From Xanthoparmelia taractica (taxonomy: Eukaryota; Ascomycota; Lecanoromycetes; Lecanorales; Parmeliaceae), in NCBI GenBank assembly GCA_033085395.1, contig JANQBS010000079.1, positions 1-64,000 on the forward strand: DNA of 64,000 nt. The letters run 5' to 3'. Every line of letters starts with the position of its first letter. The first letter of the stretch is position 1. Of the stretch, positions 36,047-46,424 are shown piece by piece. Position numbers and translations under genes: made by a program. The notes under the pieces were generated by a model. The model had not been told where the DNA came from and made no database searches. It saw nothing but the letters and a program-made list of their open reading frames with translations.

Positions 36047-37489
36047 CTAGGTGGTATTGATCTCATGCCGGACATGCACATTGTTCAACGGAAGAATGTG
36101 CTCTGCCGAGCTGCTTCGACGCTGATCGTAATCATCCCAATGGTCGTTTTTGGAGGCAGATATGACAGTCTGAGCTTGCGGTACCGGCGACTCGACATCG
36201 TTCAAGGTGATGTCATCCGCAGATCTCTTGGAGAATCCATCAAAGAGAGTGGACACGGTGAATCTACTACTAAACAGCGTTGCGAGTTTAGGGGCTGCCT
36301 TTCTGACAGCCTTTGGTACTTCGTCGCTGATGCGTTGATGCGACGGCCGGTTCGACTTGGTGAAGAGAGCACGGAAGGATGCAAGACAAGCAACCAGTAT
36401 GGCTGCAGCGAGGACCGAACGGTCAGCCAATACGTTTTGGGACATGTCAGAAGCTCAAAAAGCCAGGTGTCAGCGGCGGGTGTTCGGTCACGGTACTTAC
36501 AGACAGTCTGCTCGACAGAACTCCACATATACAGCCATGTCTGGTCCAGCAGTTGTTCGCTGAAAGTGCTGACCACAACCACACGGATGATTGCAAAGAC
36601 CATAATGAAGACAGTAAGGGAGAAGATGCCGGCTAAAGCAAGCTTTTTCCGGAGACTGATTTGGACGTTCCAGAGCAGTTTGACCGGGATGAGAATTACT
36701 GAGATGTTAGATTAGCGGGACGCCGACCCATATTCGGAGCGCATGCTGACGAACTCAAAGCATCCGTGACAACATCCATTATCATGTTCCAACGCAGCGT
36801 GTTCCGCTGAAAGGCTACGGACTTAGGCTCAGTGCAAACAGCTGGCTTGAGTCAGCAACGAAAACCATGTAATGGATTGGGCACGCATACTTGTGATGTA
36901 CTCGAACGAGCCCGTCAGGCAATGATATTGGATAGTGCCCCAGCACGCAAACCACGTAGCAATGGTAATAGCCAGAACTGTCCACCACAAAACTCTCTGA
37001 TTGCTGACATTGTGTCCAAGACGCCTGAAGAACAGCAAGAAGGAGAGCTTGATGGCCCAAAGACCGGAATAGAGGAGAGCGATGACGGCAACCTCCCTTT
37101 GTAAGTAGCTCTGAGCCCGTTCGGGCAGATCCGGTGGAGGCGGGTAGAGTTGCCCAGTTGCAACAGCGATAATTGCGTACAGGTTGTCTTTGCTAAACTG
37201 CCATATCAAAGTATTGGTCGTGAGGAACAAACATGCAACAAGTACCATGGCGTCGTCCGCCCAAAGCCGGCGAAAGGCTTTGATCCTGGCAGCAACCCGA
37301 GTGGCGAAAAATATCCATGCGAGAGCAACGCCCCCCCATGCAACACCCTGTTATTTGTGAGCGAGAGCGAACAATGGATTGCATCTTTGCGAAGGTACTA
37401 GGACAGAGGCCCACGGTTTAACTTACAATGAATGTCGTCTCCGGGATTCTCGCTGGCGGAGTTAACCCCTGGTTTTGACTTGAGCTCAT
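36047..37489 (-). CDS. Rhodopsin-like (PTH11-related) seven-helix integral membrane protein
   Basis: Five exons give 377 residues in frame. Introns: 37348-37426, 36815-36890, 36699-36754 and 36403-36500. Hydrophobic segments are visible at VAWGGVALAWIFFATRV, MVLVACLFLTT, VAVIALLYSGLWAIKLSFLLFF, VLWWTVLAITIATWFACW, VILIPVKLLW, IFSLTVFIMVFAIIRVVVV and ILVACLASFRALF. Between helices lie motifs usual for the fungal Rhodopsin_dom family: TRxAARIKAFRRLWADD, the YxxxGLWxxKLSFLLFF helix, and VxTDAxIxLIP. The tail is cytosolic and Ser-rich. Members include putative G-protein-coupled receptors and CFEM-lacking PTH11 relatives that sense surface or nutrient cues. No extracellular CFEM domain is present here. 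The third acceptor was chosen among several by frame. Confidence 0.8.
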
Positions 37490-38284
37490 ATCGAGGTCTG
37501 GAGGTTCGAGTGAAGAGGACGATCAATTTCTCAATTGCAATCACCCGTCCATACAAGTCAAGGGAAACTAAGAGCCTTGCGAAATCCGAGATTAAGGAAG
37601 GGTTTTATGCAATTGCCCGACCGTAGCTCGAGTGGAGCAAGATGAGTAGACTAGGTAAGCATTTGAGGCTGATTATGGCGCGGCGACACGAGCTCGCTGC
37701 TTTCAAAACTCGCTAAAGGAGGTCATTGTGTGTGATATATGCACCCATCTTACTCGTGGGACGGGGCTGAGCTGATGTAAGTCATTAACTAAGTGGATAG
37801 CTAAAAGTCTATTGCCTGGGGTCGTTGCTTAGAAGGTCATTTTAAAAATCGACTGGCGAAGCAATATCATGGTTCTCGGCCTTGGGGCATCGTAGGATAA
37901 ACACAACGATACAGATGATTAATTTAGATTGATTTCGAGGAGCCAATATAATCTTGTTTTCCTTTGCCAGAAGTTGGTGTGCGGTCAATAAGCTTCCGAC
38001 AATGTCTGGGTGCTTACCTAGGAGGTAGGGCGAAGTAAGACAGAGACCAAGGCCGTCTCACTTCCGAGCTAAGGAATATGTTATGCTTCCTTCCATAGTG
38101 GCGCAGTGCATCAGCCGTTCCAGTCGGAACTGGAACGAAACATGCTTGTGATCTTAGCCACTTTAGGAAGAGCTGCCCGTGTAGCTAGATGGGAAGATAT
38201 TACAGTGTTATACCTTGGCGCAGCTTAATCACATGCCTCATTCTACTGTGTAACTCTCTTTAACCTAGACTACCACATTGTATC
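37490..38284. other. Divergent promoter region
   Basis: The rhodopsin-like gene and the first P450 are transcribed away from each other from this 0.8-kb stretch, so it should carry both promoters. No convincing ORF or RNA gene is seen. Confidence 0.5.
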
Positions 38285-40143
38285 GTGATGAACGCCATTC
38301 CAAAGTCGACGGTCATCGAGTCTACGTCAGGAAGCATGGCGGAAACTTCCTCGTTCTGCTTGGCCAGTCACCTCTATTTGACTGATTCATGGTTTAAAGC
38401 ATCCGAGTTTCGAGGTTTCGTTCTCACTCTTGTTGCACTCGCATTTGTGGTGTGCTCTGCAGCTGTAGGCCGTTCAAAGACCTCTGCAAACGAACGAGAA
38501 CTATGGCGTCGTCCGTCAACTTATCCCTTGTCAGTCCCAATCATTGGACACTTCCTCATAATGGCGTGGGACTCGCCTGGATTTCTATCTGCAATTGCGT
38601 CAGTCTCCGTGCGTCCACACAGACTATATAGTGGACCGCTGCTAACAATCCTAATCTGAAGATGCCAATGTAGAAATGCCCCGACTCTCCTCAAGCTACT
38701 CGTCACAGACATGTACGTTATTTCGGGACCAGAAAACATCAAAACCCTCTTCAAACAGCCAGACATTCATACCAAAATGTATCGAGCTCTCTCCTTTATC
38801 ACCATGTGCAGAATGCCAAAGGATGCCTTGGCTTTCTGGATGTCAGACGATTCTGGTATGTTCGTTCAGCCGCATCCAGACAGCCACGTACCAGCGCATC
38901 TGCGCGTTGACTATTTGACCCATCATTCGGTGGCGAAACTACTAACAGGAGTCGGCTTGAAGCCATTGTGTGACCGTTTTACAAGAAACCTGAGCCAGCG
39001 GCTCTTCGCCAATGCATCACTAGGCGTGGAATGGGTAGTGCTTCCGGATCTGTTCGCATTCATGCAAACCGAGCTTTTCCCTGCGGCCGTGGAAGCAATG
39101 TGGGGTACCAGGATTTTTTCGGTCAATCCTGATTTCTGTCAAGACATCTGGAAATTCAGCCGGGGGTTGCCATATTTGGCCAAAGGCTATCCTCGATGGC
39201 TGGTACCGTCCGCGTATAAGGCCCGTGATAACTGTCTTGAAAGCGTCAAGCGCTGGCACAGAGCTACATCTTCCAGCCTGGAGACTCCAGCTCGAGGCAT
39301 GGAACAATGGAACCCGGAATATGGGACCGAGTTCGTGAAATTCCGGCATCACATGTGGTCCCAGATGCCTCGGGTGAATGCCGACGCTATGGCTAGTGAG
39401 GACCTTGGTATGATATGGGCGTAAGTAGTCTGATCTTCTCTTCCCATTCAGCAGAGAGTAAGTGTCTGACGATCTTCGTACCCTTCAGTGTAAACGGCAA
39501 TTCCATTCCAGCATCGTTTTGGATGCTGGCAGAAGTCATCCGGGACTCGCAGCTTCTTACCAAGGTAAGAAGCGCCATTGCAAAGTACCGGATCTACTCA
39601 CCGCATAATACTCTCGACTTCGACTGGAGGAGCCTCTGTAGCGAGCCACTATTACAATCTGTTTATGCCGAGACACTTCGTCTTCATGTTGCCATTTACA
39701 TCCTTCGCTCATCAGATCGAACGGAGGTCGACATCGGAGGCTGGCGGATACCCCGGAAAGGCCCCATGCTAGTATCCGGCTATAACGCCCAAATGAACCC
39801 AGAAGACTGGACTCCGAAGGACATTCCGCATGCAAGGCCCGTCAATGAGTTCTGGCCTGAGCGCTTCCTGCAGGATTCGACGGGCAAGGGAGACATAGCG
39901 TTTTCTCTAAAAGATCGCGCGGGTAGCTGGTTACCGTATGGCGGAGGGCAGAGAATATGCCCAGGCAGACACTTTGCCAAGCTCGAAATGATATCCAGCC
40001 TTGCTATAATGTTGACGCTTTTTGATATCGAGATCCCCGACGCGGCTTCCAGGATCCCTACGAACAGCATGGATGGATTTGGATTCGGTACGTTGTGGCC
40101 GAAGGAAAAGATGCCTGTCCGAATCAGGCGGCGCAGAATTTGA
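38285..40143 (+). CDS. Cytochrome P450 (CYP7/CYP8-like I-helix)
   Basis: Three exons (38285-38598, 38674-39420, 39489-40143) give 571 residues. An N-terminal hydrophobic anchor (GFVLTLVALAFVVCSAAVG) is followed by a PxxG-type hinge (PLSVPIIGHF). The I-helix reads MIWAVNGNSIPASFWML: it lacks the AGxDT threonine and has the N-x-x-P-x-x-F-W pattern seen in CYP7/CYP8-type enzymes. An ETLRL K-helix follows. The heme loop is YGGGQRICPGRHFA with the thiolate Cys. Such P450s may carry out isomerase-like or steroid-type oxidations; the substrate is unknown. Introns 38599-38673 and 39421-39488 both restore frame. It reads toward a second P450 on the same strand. Confidence 0.85.
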
Positions 40144-40518
40144 CGATATTGAGACGTTGGGCGACATGATAGTTAGAATGCCGACGGATTGTTAGTTGAG
40201 GTTAGACTCTTGCGGTATCTAAGATTAGACGTCTCCTAAGCGATCCTTCAGATTTGCGGCGCGGTCTTCCACATCAGTTACCTTACTTTCAGACTAGCCA
40301 TTAGGGCTGACGATTGAAGAAAGTGGAAAATCGCAACGTTGCGCTGAGCTATTTGAATACATTGAATTACATCACGAGACATCGAGGATGGATTATCGAG
40401 TTCGCCAAACGAATTGGATTGAGGTTCTCTGTTTCACTCGCTGGCAAAGCCTGCAACATCCATCGGCTCAGAACACGACAAACTTCGGTCGATTGTGGAG
40501 ATAGATAGCAAGCACAGC
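40144..40518. other. 3' flank of the first P450
   Basis: No supported gene. A 64-codon plus-strand frame at 40314-40508 has no recognisable motif. Confidence 0.4.
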
Positions 40519-40822
40519 CTAGTTCGTCAGGACATTACCTCGAAATAGAGAAATAGGATCATATACCACAACTAGTAGACAGCCTAACGGTGTCAGAGTG
40601 AAAGATTCTTTTGGAACTAGACAGACTTGTCTTACCTATTCCTTGACCCCAGAACCCCGAAGTCGACAAAGCGGTGGAAAAAGCGGCAAACAATCCAAAT
40701 ACCCAGAAAACAGCAGTGACCAACAAGGATGTCGTCGTTCCTCCAGCTTGTGGAGTATGGAAATCGAACTTGGGACCTTCTGACTTATCAGAGGGGACAT
40801 GGGTTATGGGTGAGAGAAGCAT
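40519..40822 (-). CDS. Small putative membrane protein (83 aa)
   Basis: A two-exon model (40636-40822 and 40519-40583) closes in frame with a good donor GTAAGA and acceptor TTAG. The product has a polar N-terminus (HVPSDKSEGPKFDFHTPQ), a strong hydrophobic helix (LLVTAVFWVFGLFAAF) and a second hydrophobic stretch that exists only after splicing (GCLLVVVYDPISLF). I do not recognise a family. Placement between two P450 genes on the opposite strand raises the chance that it is real. No signal peptidase site is obvious. Confidence 0.45.
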
Positions 40823-42095
40823 GGTGCTAGTTCACTTGGCGTGATTCTCCTGTTGAAGGTATTCGAGAAGAGTAGATATCGATAAGCACTGATACGACAG
40901 ATGCCAGACTCAAGTGAAATATCAATAAAAAGCAAAGGGTTGCCGTTATGAGAGGCGCAGCTTTTCAGCCCAAGAAAGCCAAAACCAGATCGCGATTTCC
41001 AGCACAGCGCAGGGCCCCGGAGGAGGGAGCCGTTGGATTGCACATGGAGACATTGGGTGGTATTTGCTGCAGATATGGGTCAAACCTGCTTGATGGCTCA
41101 GCGTATATTGCCTCGGGTGTTGCTGCAGCGTCAGAGGCTGACACATGCAAAGCCTCAGCGCACCAGCATGGAAGATGAGTCAGCCTCGAGCTCAAGTCCA
41201 CCACCGTCTTGGGGGGAAGTCAGCTATCACACCATTTGACCTTTCTAGCCCGACCAGTCAATTATCATAAAGAGATAGTACAAGACAACGTATCCTTCGC
41301 CGATGTCAGAGCTGATAGCTAGTGTCACCGAGAAGGATTCAGTCTTGTTCCCTGGTCCCGTGGCTGAAGTGGAAGGTTCAGCGGCTACAGGACGGACGCG
41401 ATTGGATGCCTCTGATAAAGTGATTCGTCCAATACGTTAAGTAAGTCACAGGCACATTTTCTCTTGCTCCATTCGAGCTATCGAGCCTATTGTTAGGCAC
41501 AGCAGCATTGGAAGTAGGCGGAGTGAAGGATGAAACATGATTAAGTTCAGGTACTTAAGGTATGATATGTTGTAGGGTACGGAGGGACGGGATGGTGTGC
41601 TTAGCTTTACACGTTGTCTAGGGCTGAGTACCATACATACCGTACCTTAAACTTTACGCAGTAAGCACTAGGTAAGCATGCGTATCTCCCGCTCATGCAC
41701 TCAGCCGCAGTACTTACTTCGTACGTAAGTCTTTTGGAGAATTTTGAAAGGCAGCCTTGGGTTGCAGTTGCAAAGCATCAGCGCCATCTAACTGCAGCAC
41801 GAGGCAACTAGTATGAAATGTTTCATGCCCTAAGTGGTGCGGTCAACGCGCCCGAAGCGCTCCACTTAAAGCTCTGCTTTCTACGTGCTCGCTTGATCCG
41901 GTATTCGCTACGAGACAGGAGATAGTACCTAAACCTTTAGGTATACAGGAAAAAGACAAGGCTGAATATTCCGACACACCAGTTTCAACTCCCTCTCCCC
42001 CAATAGTTGGATTGCAACTCCATGTGAGGTTCAGCAATTCATCATTGACGTCAAAGAAATCCTTAGTCTACACAGGTCGGTACACCTCCATCAAT
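40823..42095. other. Intergenic with promoter of second P450
   Basis: No supported gene; small frames on both strands lack motifs. Near 41.64-41.74 kb there are several short palindromic GTACTTACGTAAGT-like stretches. An upstream in-frame ATG at 42012 would add 28 residues to the second P450, but the hydrophobic anchor begins after 42096. Confidence 0.45.
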
Positions 42096-44000
42096 ATGGG
42101 AATCTACCTCGTGTTGGCTTCACTCCCCTTAATATGGGTCTGCTCTACAGCGTACCGCCTCTTTCGAAACCGTCAACGAGCTTTGGAGCTCAACGTGCCC
42201 ATAGTCTACGCTCCAATCAGCTCCGACACCCCTATCTGGATTGCCCTCCAAACCGCCTTTCCTTTCGTCTTCAATCTCATTCCTTTCAGCGCTATACCTT
42301 TCCTTCGTTACTGCCGCATTGGCTGGGAATTCCATGACAGATCCAAGACTCACGAAAGACTCGGCGATGCCTGGGTCTTGGTCACGCCAGATAAGAACTG
42401 GCTATACATCGCCCAAGCAGACGCAGCTTATGAGATATTCTTTCGAGGCCGTGACTTTGGGAGAGCCGTATGGATGTTAGGTGAATGGCACCGCACGGAA
42501 CGTTATGGTACAAGCATAAGGTGACAGGCTGATTGGGTAATAGCCGCACTCAATGTATTTGGGCCCAACATTTCGACTGTAAGGAACCGCCCACTTACTG
42601 AAGCGCTTTCATCTAAATGGTAGTCGTAGGCTGTGGGTCCCGATTGGCAACGCCAAAGGAAGTTGACGGCGACTCCGTTCAATGAGCAAAAGAGTAAACT
42701 CGTCTGGGTCGAAGCTATGCGTCAAGCCAACGACATGCTGCAATCCTGGATGTCTTACGACGTTAATGGGCTGAATTGTACCTCTGACGACACTCGAACA
42801 CTAGCCCTACACATTCTGGCTTACGCTGCATTCCAGAAGTCATACCCCTTTGCGAGTGTTGTAAAAGAAAACGCAATAGACCAGCCTCTGACGTACAGAG
42901 ACTCTCTGTCTATCATACTGAAGAATTGCCTAGTGATCATGGTGATGCCAGTGCAAGCATTCGACATTCCGTTCCTACCTGCCAAATGGACGCAGATTGG
43001 CAGGGCTGTAGCTGAATTCAGGAGATACATGCTTACACAGCTTGAAGACGAGAAAAGGTTGGTTGCAGAAGGGAAACCAGGCTCCGGGACTTTGATGAGT
43101 AACCTCGTACGAGCATCTAATGAAGCGTCTCAAGCCGGAAAAGCCACACACAAGCTTGAGGGTCCCGAAGGAGCTGGTGAGTTGAACCCGTTGACCACAG
43201 ACGAGATATTGGGCAACATCTTCGTATACAACTTCGCTGGGCACGATACCACTGCTATTTCTCTGGCTTATAGCATGCTGTTACTTGTAGCACATCCAGA
43301 GGTACAGGAGTGGATCGCAGAAGAACTGGAAATTTTCCTCAAAAATGAAGACCGCGAGTCCTGGGCATACGAAGAAGTTTTTCCGAAACTCCAGCGTTGC
43401 CTCGCAGTATTGGTATGCCAGCTCGAGCCAAGCAAACTCATCCGTAGCTAGTTTTGAAAAGCAAAGCTAATTTCCAAGCAGCTCGAGACTCTTCGGCTGT
43501 ACAATCCACTCCTTGGTATCATCAGGTACACCGGCACACAGTCCACAAGCTTAAAAGTCAACGAGCAAACCATCCAAATACCAGCAGATACCGTCGTCGT
43601 TCCCAACCTTATGGCATTGCACGCTCATCCCCGTTACTGGGGCGAGGATGCCCTAGTTTGGCGCCCTTCGCGCTGGATCGAGCATTCTTCGGACTCTGCC
43701 TTAGGGGACATTGGCACCCGACTCTCCCGCGAGCGGCTCCTGGTTCCTCCAAAAGGCGCTTACTTTGCGTGGTCTGAGGGTGCTCGGGGCTGTCCTGGGA
43801 AGAAGTTCGCACAGGTGGAGTTTGTAGCAACTATGGCAACTTTGTTCCGAAGCCATCGCGTGCGGCCAGTACCAAGAAGAGGGGAGACGCTGGATCAGGC
43901 AAGGACCAGAGTTTTGAATGTGGTTAAAGACACTAGGATGCAGTTACTCCTGCAGATGCGGGACCCAAACAGCGTGGCGGTGACTTGGAGTCGAAAGTGA
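42096..44000 (+). CDS. Cytochrome P450 monooxygenase
   Basis: Four exons (42096-42480, 42544-42578, 42630-43412, 43482-44000) give 573 residues. The 35-bp second exon is required to join GPNIST to VGPDWQRQRKL, the conserved C-helix region. An N-terminal membrane anchor (IYLVLASLPLIWVCSTAY) is present. The I-helix is canonical: NFAGHDTTA. K-helix LETLRL appears only after removing intron 43413-43481. The heme-binding loop is FAWSEGARGCPGKKFA. Fungal P450s with this GARxCPGKKFAQVEF loop are diverse, so the substrate cannot be inferred. It is a typical class II ER-bound enzyme needing the shared P450 reductase, which is not in this window. Confidence 0.87.
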
Positions 44001-44823
44001 AGTGCTAGGTCTGATGTAATGCTAGATAGGTGCAGTTAATTGCCCGACGCGAGTCTGTTTAGGCCTTCGCCCCTCGGAAGTTGCTTTAGCTCTGCATCCA
44101 CAGGAACTTCAAATACTCAAGTACCGACAGTACTCTTCTGAATCATCTGTACCAAGATCAGGCTGTATTGAATAGATACGGAGGTGATGGCTGTATTGCC
44201 CCTTCCCGTACGCGTACACCACTCATATCTGTGAGGTACGAGAACGTACAAAAGTGCCAAGACCTCGGCCGACGGAGACAACCTTGGTCGCCGAGAAATG
44301 GCAAGTGCAACAGCTTTCTTCATTACGAAGCTCTTCCTTCAACAGCTTCTCTATTACTTATCACTGTCGACAACTTAACGTTTATCTATTTACTCACAGC
44401 TGTAGCAGACATACCACCTCTCCTTACGACCGTCAGCCAAGGCAGCTCTTATGATTGATATCTAAACAAGGATTTCCTGCATCCCCAAAGTAAGCAAGCA
44501 TCACTGTATTCCTTGCGAAGCTATCCACAAGAGTCCACTCATACTTGCTTTTCCCTTCACAGCTGAGCGCCGGGCGGGTGGCATCCTCCGTGGCTTGCTT
44601 GATGCAAGAAAAAGCAGCTGCATCTAGGCTTCAGCACTAACTGCAACGTAGACGAACATTCCGTCCGCTCCATAATCCTTTACCTCCTGTGTACGCTTGC
44701 CACGCGGACCATTCGAATCCCAACAATACCGCAAATCTGTCTTCCCTACTGGTCCCTCGGACGCTAGCCTTCACTCCCAACACCAAGCCTGCTCCTTCGC
44801 TAAGATCCGCTGGAGAAAAGAAG
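44001..44823. other. Intergenic, promoter of ORMDL gene
   Basis: No supported gene. An open frame from 44689 runs in register into the ORMDL start, but the conserved protein fits initiation at 44824. The right part is likely the 5' untranslated region. Confidence 0.5.
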
Positions 44824-45556
44824 ATGAACGACGGCAAGAAGAGTAGGAGGAGGCGTTCTAGCAGCCTGATATATCAGGAGCCCCCGGAATCGATTGAGCA
44901 CATGAGCGATCAGTCGGCGTTGCCAAACGTGAATGCGGATTGGGTCAACGCAAAAGGTGAGGATGCTTCTGGTCGTTGATTGGTTGGTGAGAACTTGAGG
45001 AGGCAACATCAAACTTCGACGCGGGGTTCTCATTCTCGCGATCCTAGTACATCTTTCTTGCCTACCCTGCTGATACTGATCTTCCATTTAGGGGCCTGGG
45101 CTATCCACGTCATATGCATAATTGGCCTCAAACTCCTCTTCGACGTCATCCCAGGAGTCTCTCAAGAAACCTCATGGACACTTGTCAACATCGTCTACAT
45201 GTTCAGCTCATACTTGATGTTTCACTGGGTCCGAGGCGTGCCCTTCGAATTCAACGCTGGAGCCTACGACAATCTGAACATGTGGGAGCAGATCGATAAC
45301 GGGGATCAATACACTCCGGCGAAGAAATTCCTCTTGAGTGTTCCGATAGTCCTCTTCCTCCTGAGCACACACTACACGCATTACGACCTGACGTACTTTA
45401 CCATCAATTTCCTTGCCGTTTTAGGCGTTGTGATACCCAAGCTGCCTTCTGTGAGTGACCCAATTGGCTTCCTGGGAGGACCGGAGTGCTAATGAGTCGA
45501 CGCAGAGCCATCGCATGCGAGTGAATCTGTTCTCGGGGGATCCAGAGGACCGATAG
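44824..45556 (+). CDS. orm1: ORMDL family protein (Orm1/Orm2), negative regulator of serine palmitoyltransferase
   Basis: Three exons (44824-44956, 45092-45450, 45506-45556) give 180 residues. This ER membrane protein binds and restrains serine palmitoyltransferase, the first enzyme of sphingolipid synthesis. Family motifs are clear: N-x-x-WVNAKGAW at the first junction, SWTLVN, FHWVRGVPFEFN, GAYDNL.MWEQID, YTPAKKFL, LFLLSTHYTHYD and VIPKLPS. Hydrophobic segments alternate as expected for the four-helix fold. The polar N-terminus has an Arg/Ser-rich patch (KKSRRRRSSS), the usual place for Ypk1-type phosphorylation in yeast Orm proteins. The last exon (SHRMRVNLFSGDPEDR) replaces a readthrough tail and gives the normal end. 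Confidence 0.95.
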
Positions 45557-46424
45557 CGTCGGGAATCTATCAGGGCGTTCAAGGAGGGAAGGGAAAAAAG
45601 CAATGTGGCAGAGAAAGCCAAAGCTCGGGACACGTTCATTATGGATAGTAACTACGCCCAAAGCCGTATTCTTGGCTATATCTGATATACCCGTCCCTTA
45701 CTGCTATTGCGTAACAAGACTTGCTCTGTCGTGATGAGATACCCCGAGTGATAGCCAGAAACTCGTCGTATTGGACAATGTCGGCGCCCCCAGAATCATC
45801 CCGAGTCCGTCAGAATTCCATCTCCGACAAAGGCAGATACCATTCTCCCCATTCATTCTCCCCCCTTTCCATGCACATTTGACCTGCCAGCTAAATACTA
45901 ATCACAAAGGCGTTGGTAACGCATACGCACGGTAACTCGTATAACCAATCAGCCTGAATGGAGGGAGGGTGAGGAGGTTGCGCTCCGGGTGGGAGGTCAG
46001 GGTTTGGCTTGGTTTGGTTTGGTTCAATTCGGTTTCGTTTTAGGCGACTGGAGTAACTTAGAGTATTTACATTTTGACGTGGAGAGGATGAGCATGGGCA
46101 TGGACGGTATATACAAATTGGGACGGACGCATCACGCCGGGCTGGGCTGGGCTTGCGTCGTCGTGTGGATTCCCATTTGGCAAAGGAAGGAAGAGACAGA
46201 GTGGAGTGCTAGCCATTTGGTCCGGGTCGGAGACAGGCTCTTCATCAAAGTTTAGTTTGCAGAGCGCTGGAGACAGAGAAGACGAACTAAATTGGGTATC
46301 TACAACAAACTCCTTTCCCCCCCCCGAATCCAGAGATCACGCAAGCTATGCGCTCAGAAGTCCACCTCCCCCCCCGCCCCAAACCCCCCACCTCGTAACA
46401 AATCCAAGCATCCCCTCGCCCTTC
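45557..46424. other. Intergenic between convergent genes
   Basis: ORMDL (plus) and Med1 (minus) end toward each other here. The stretch contains GGTTT-type short repeats near 45.99-46.03 kb and C-rich runs near 46.32-46.40 kb. No supported gene; plus-strand frames reaching past 46425 are antisense to Med1. Confidence 0.5.

Noticed and set aside
36065..36715. 216-codon plus-strand ORF
   Set aside because: Antisense shadow of the rhodopsin-like gene, whose spliced minus-strand model gives a coherent seven-helix protein.
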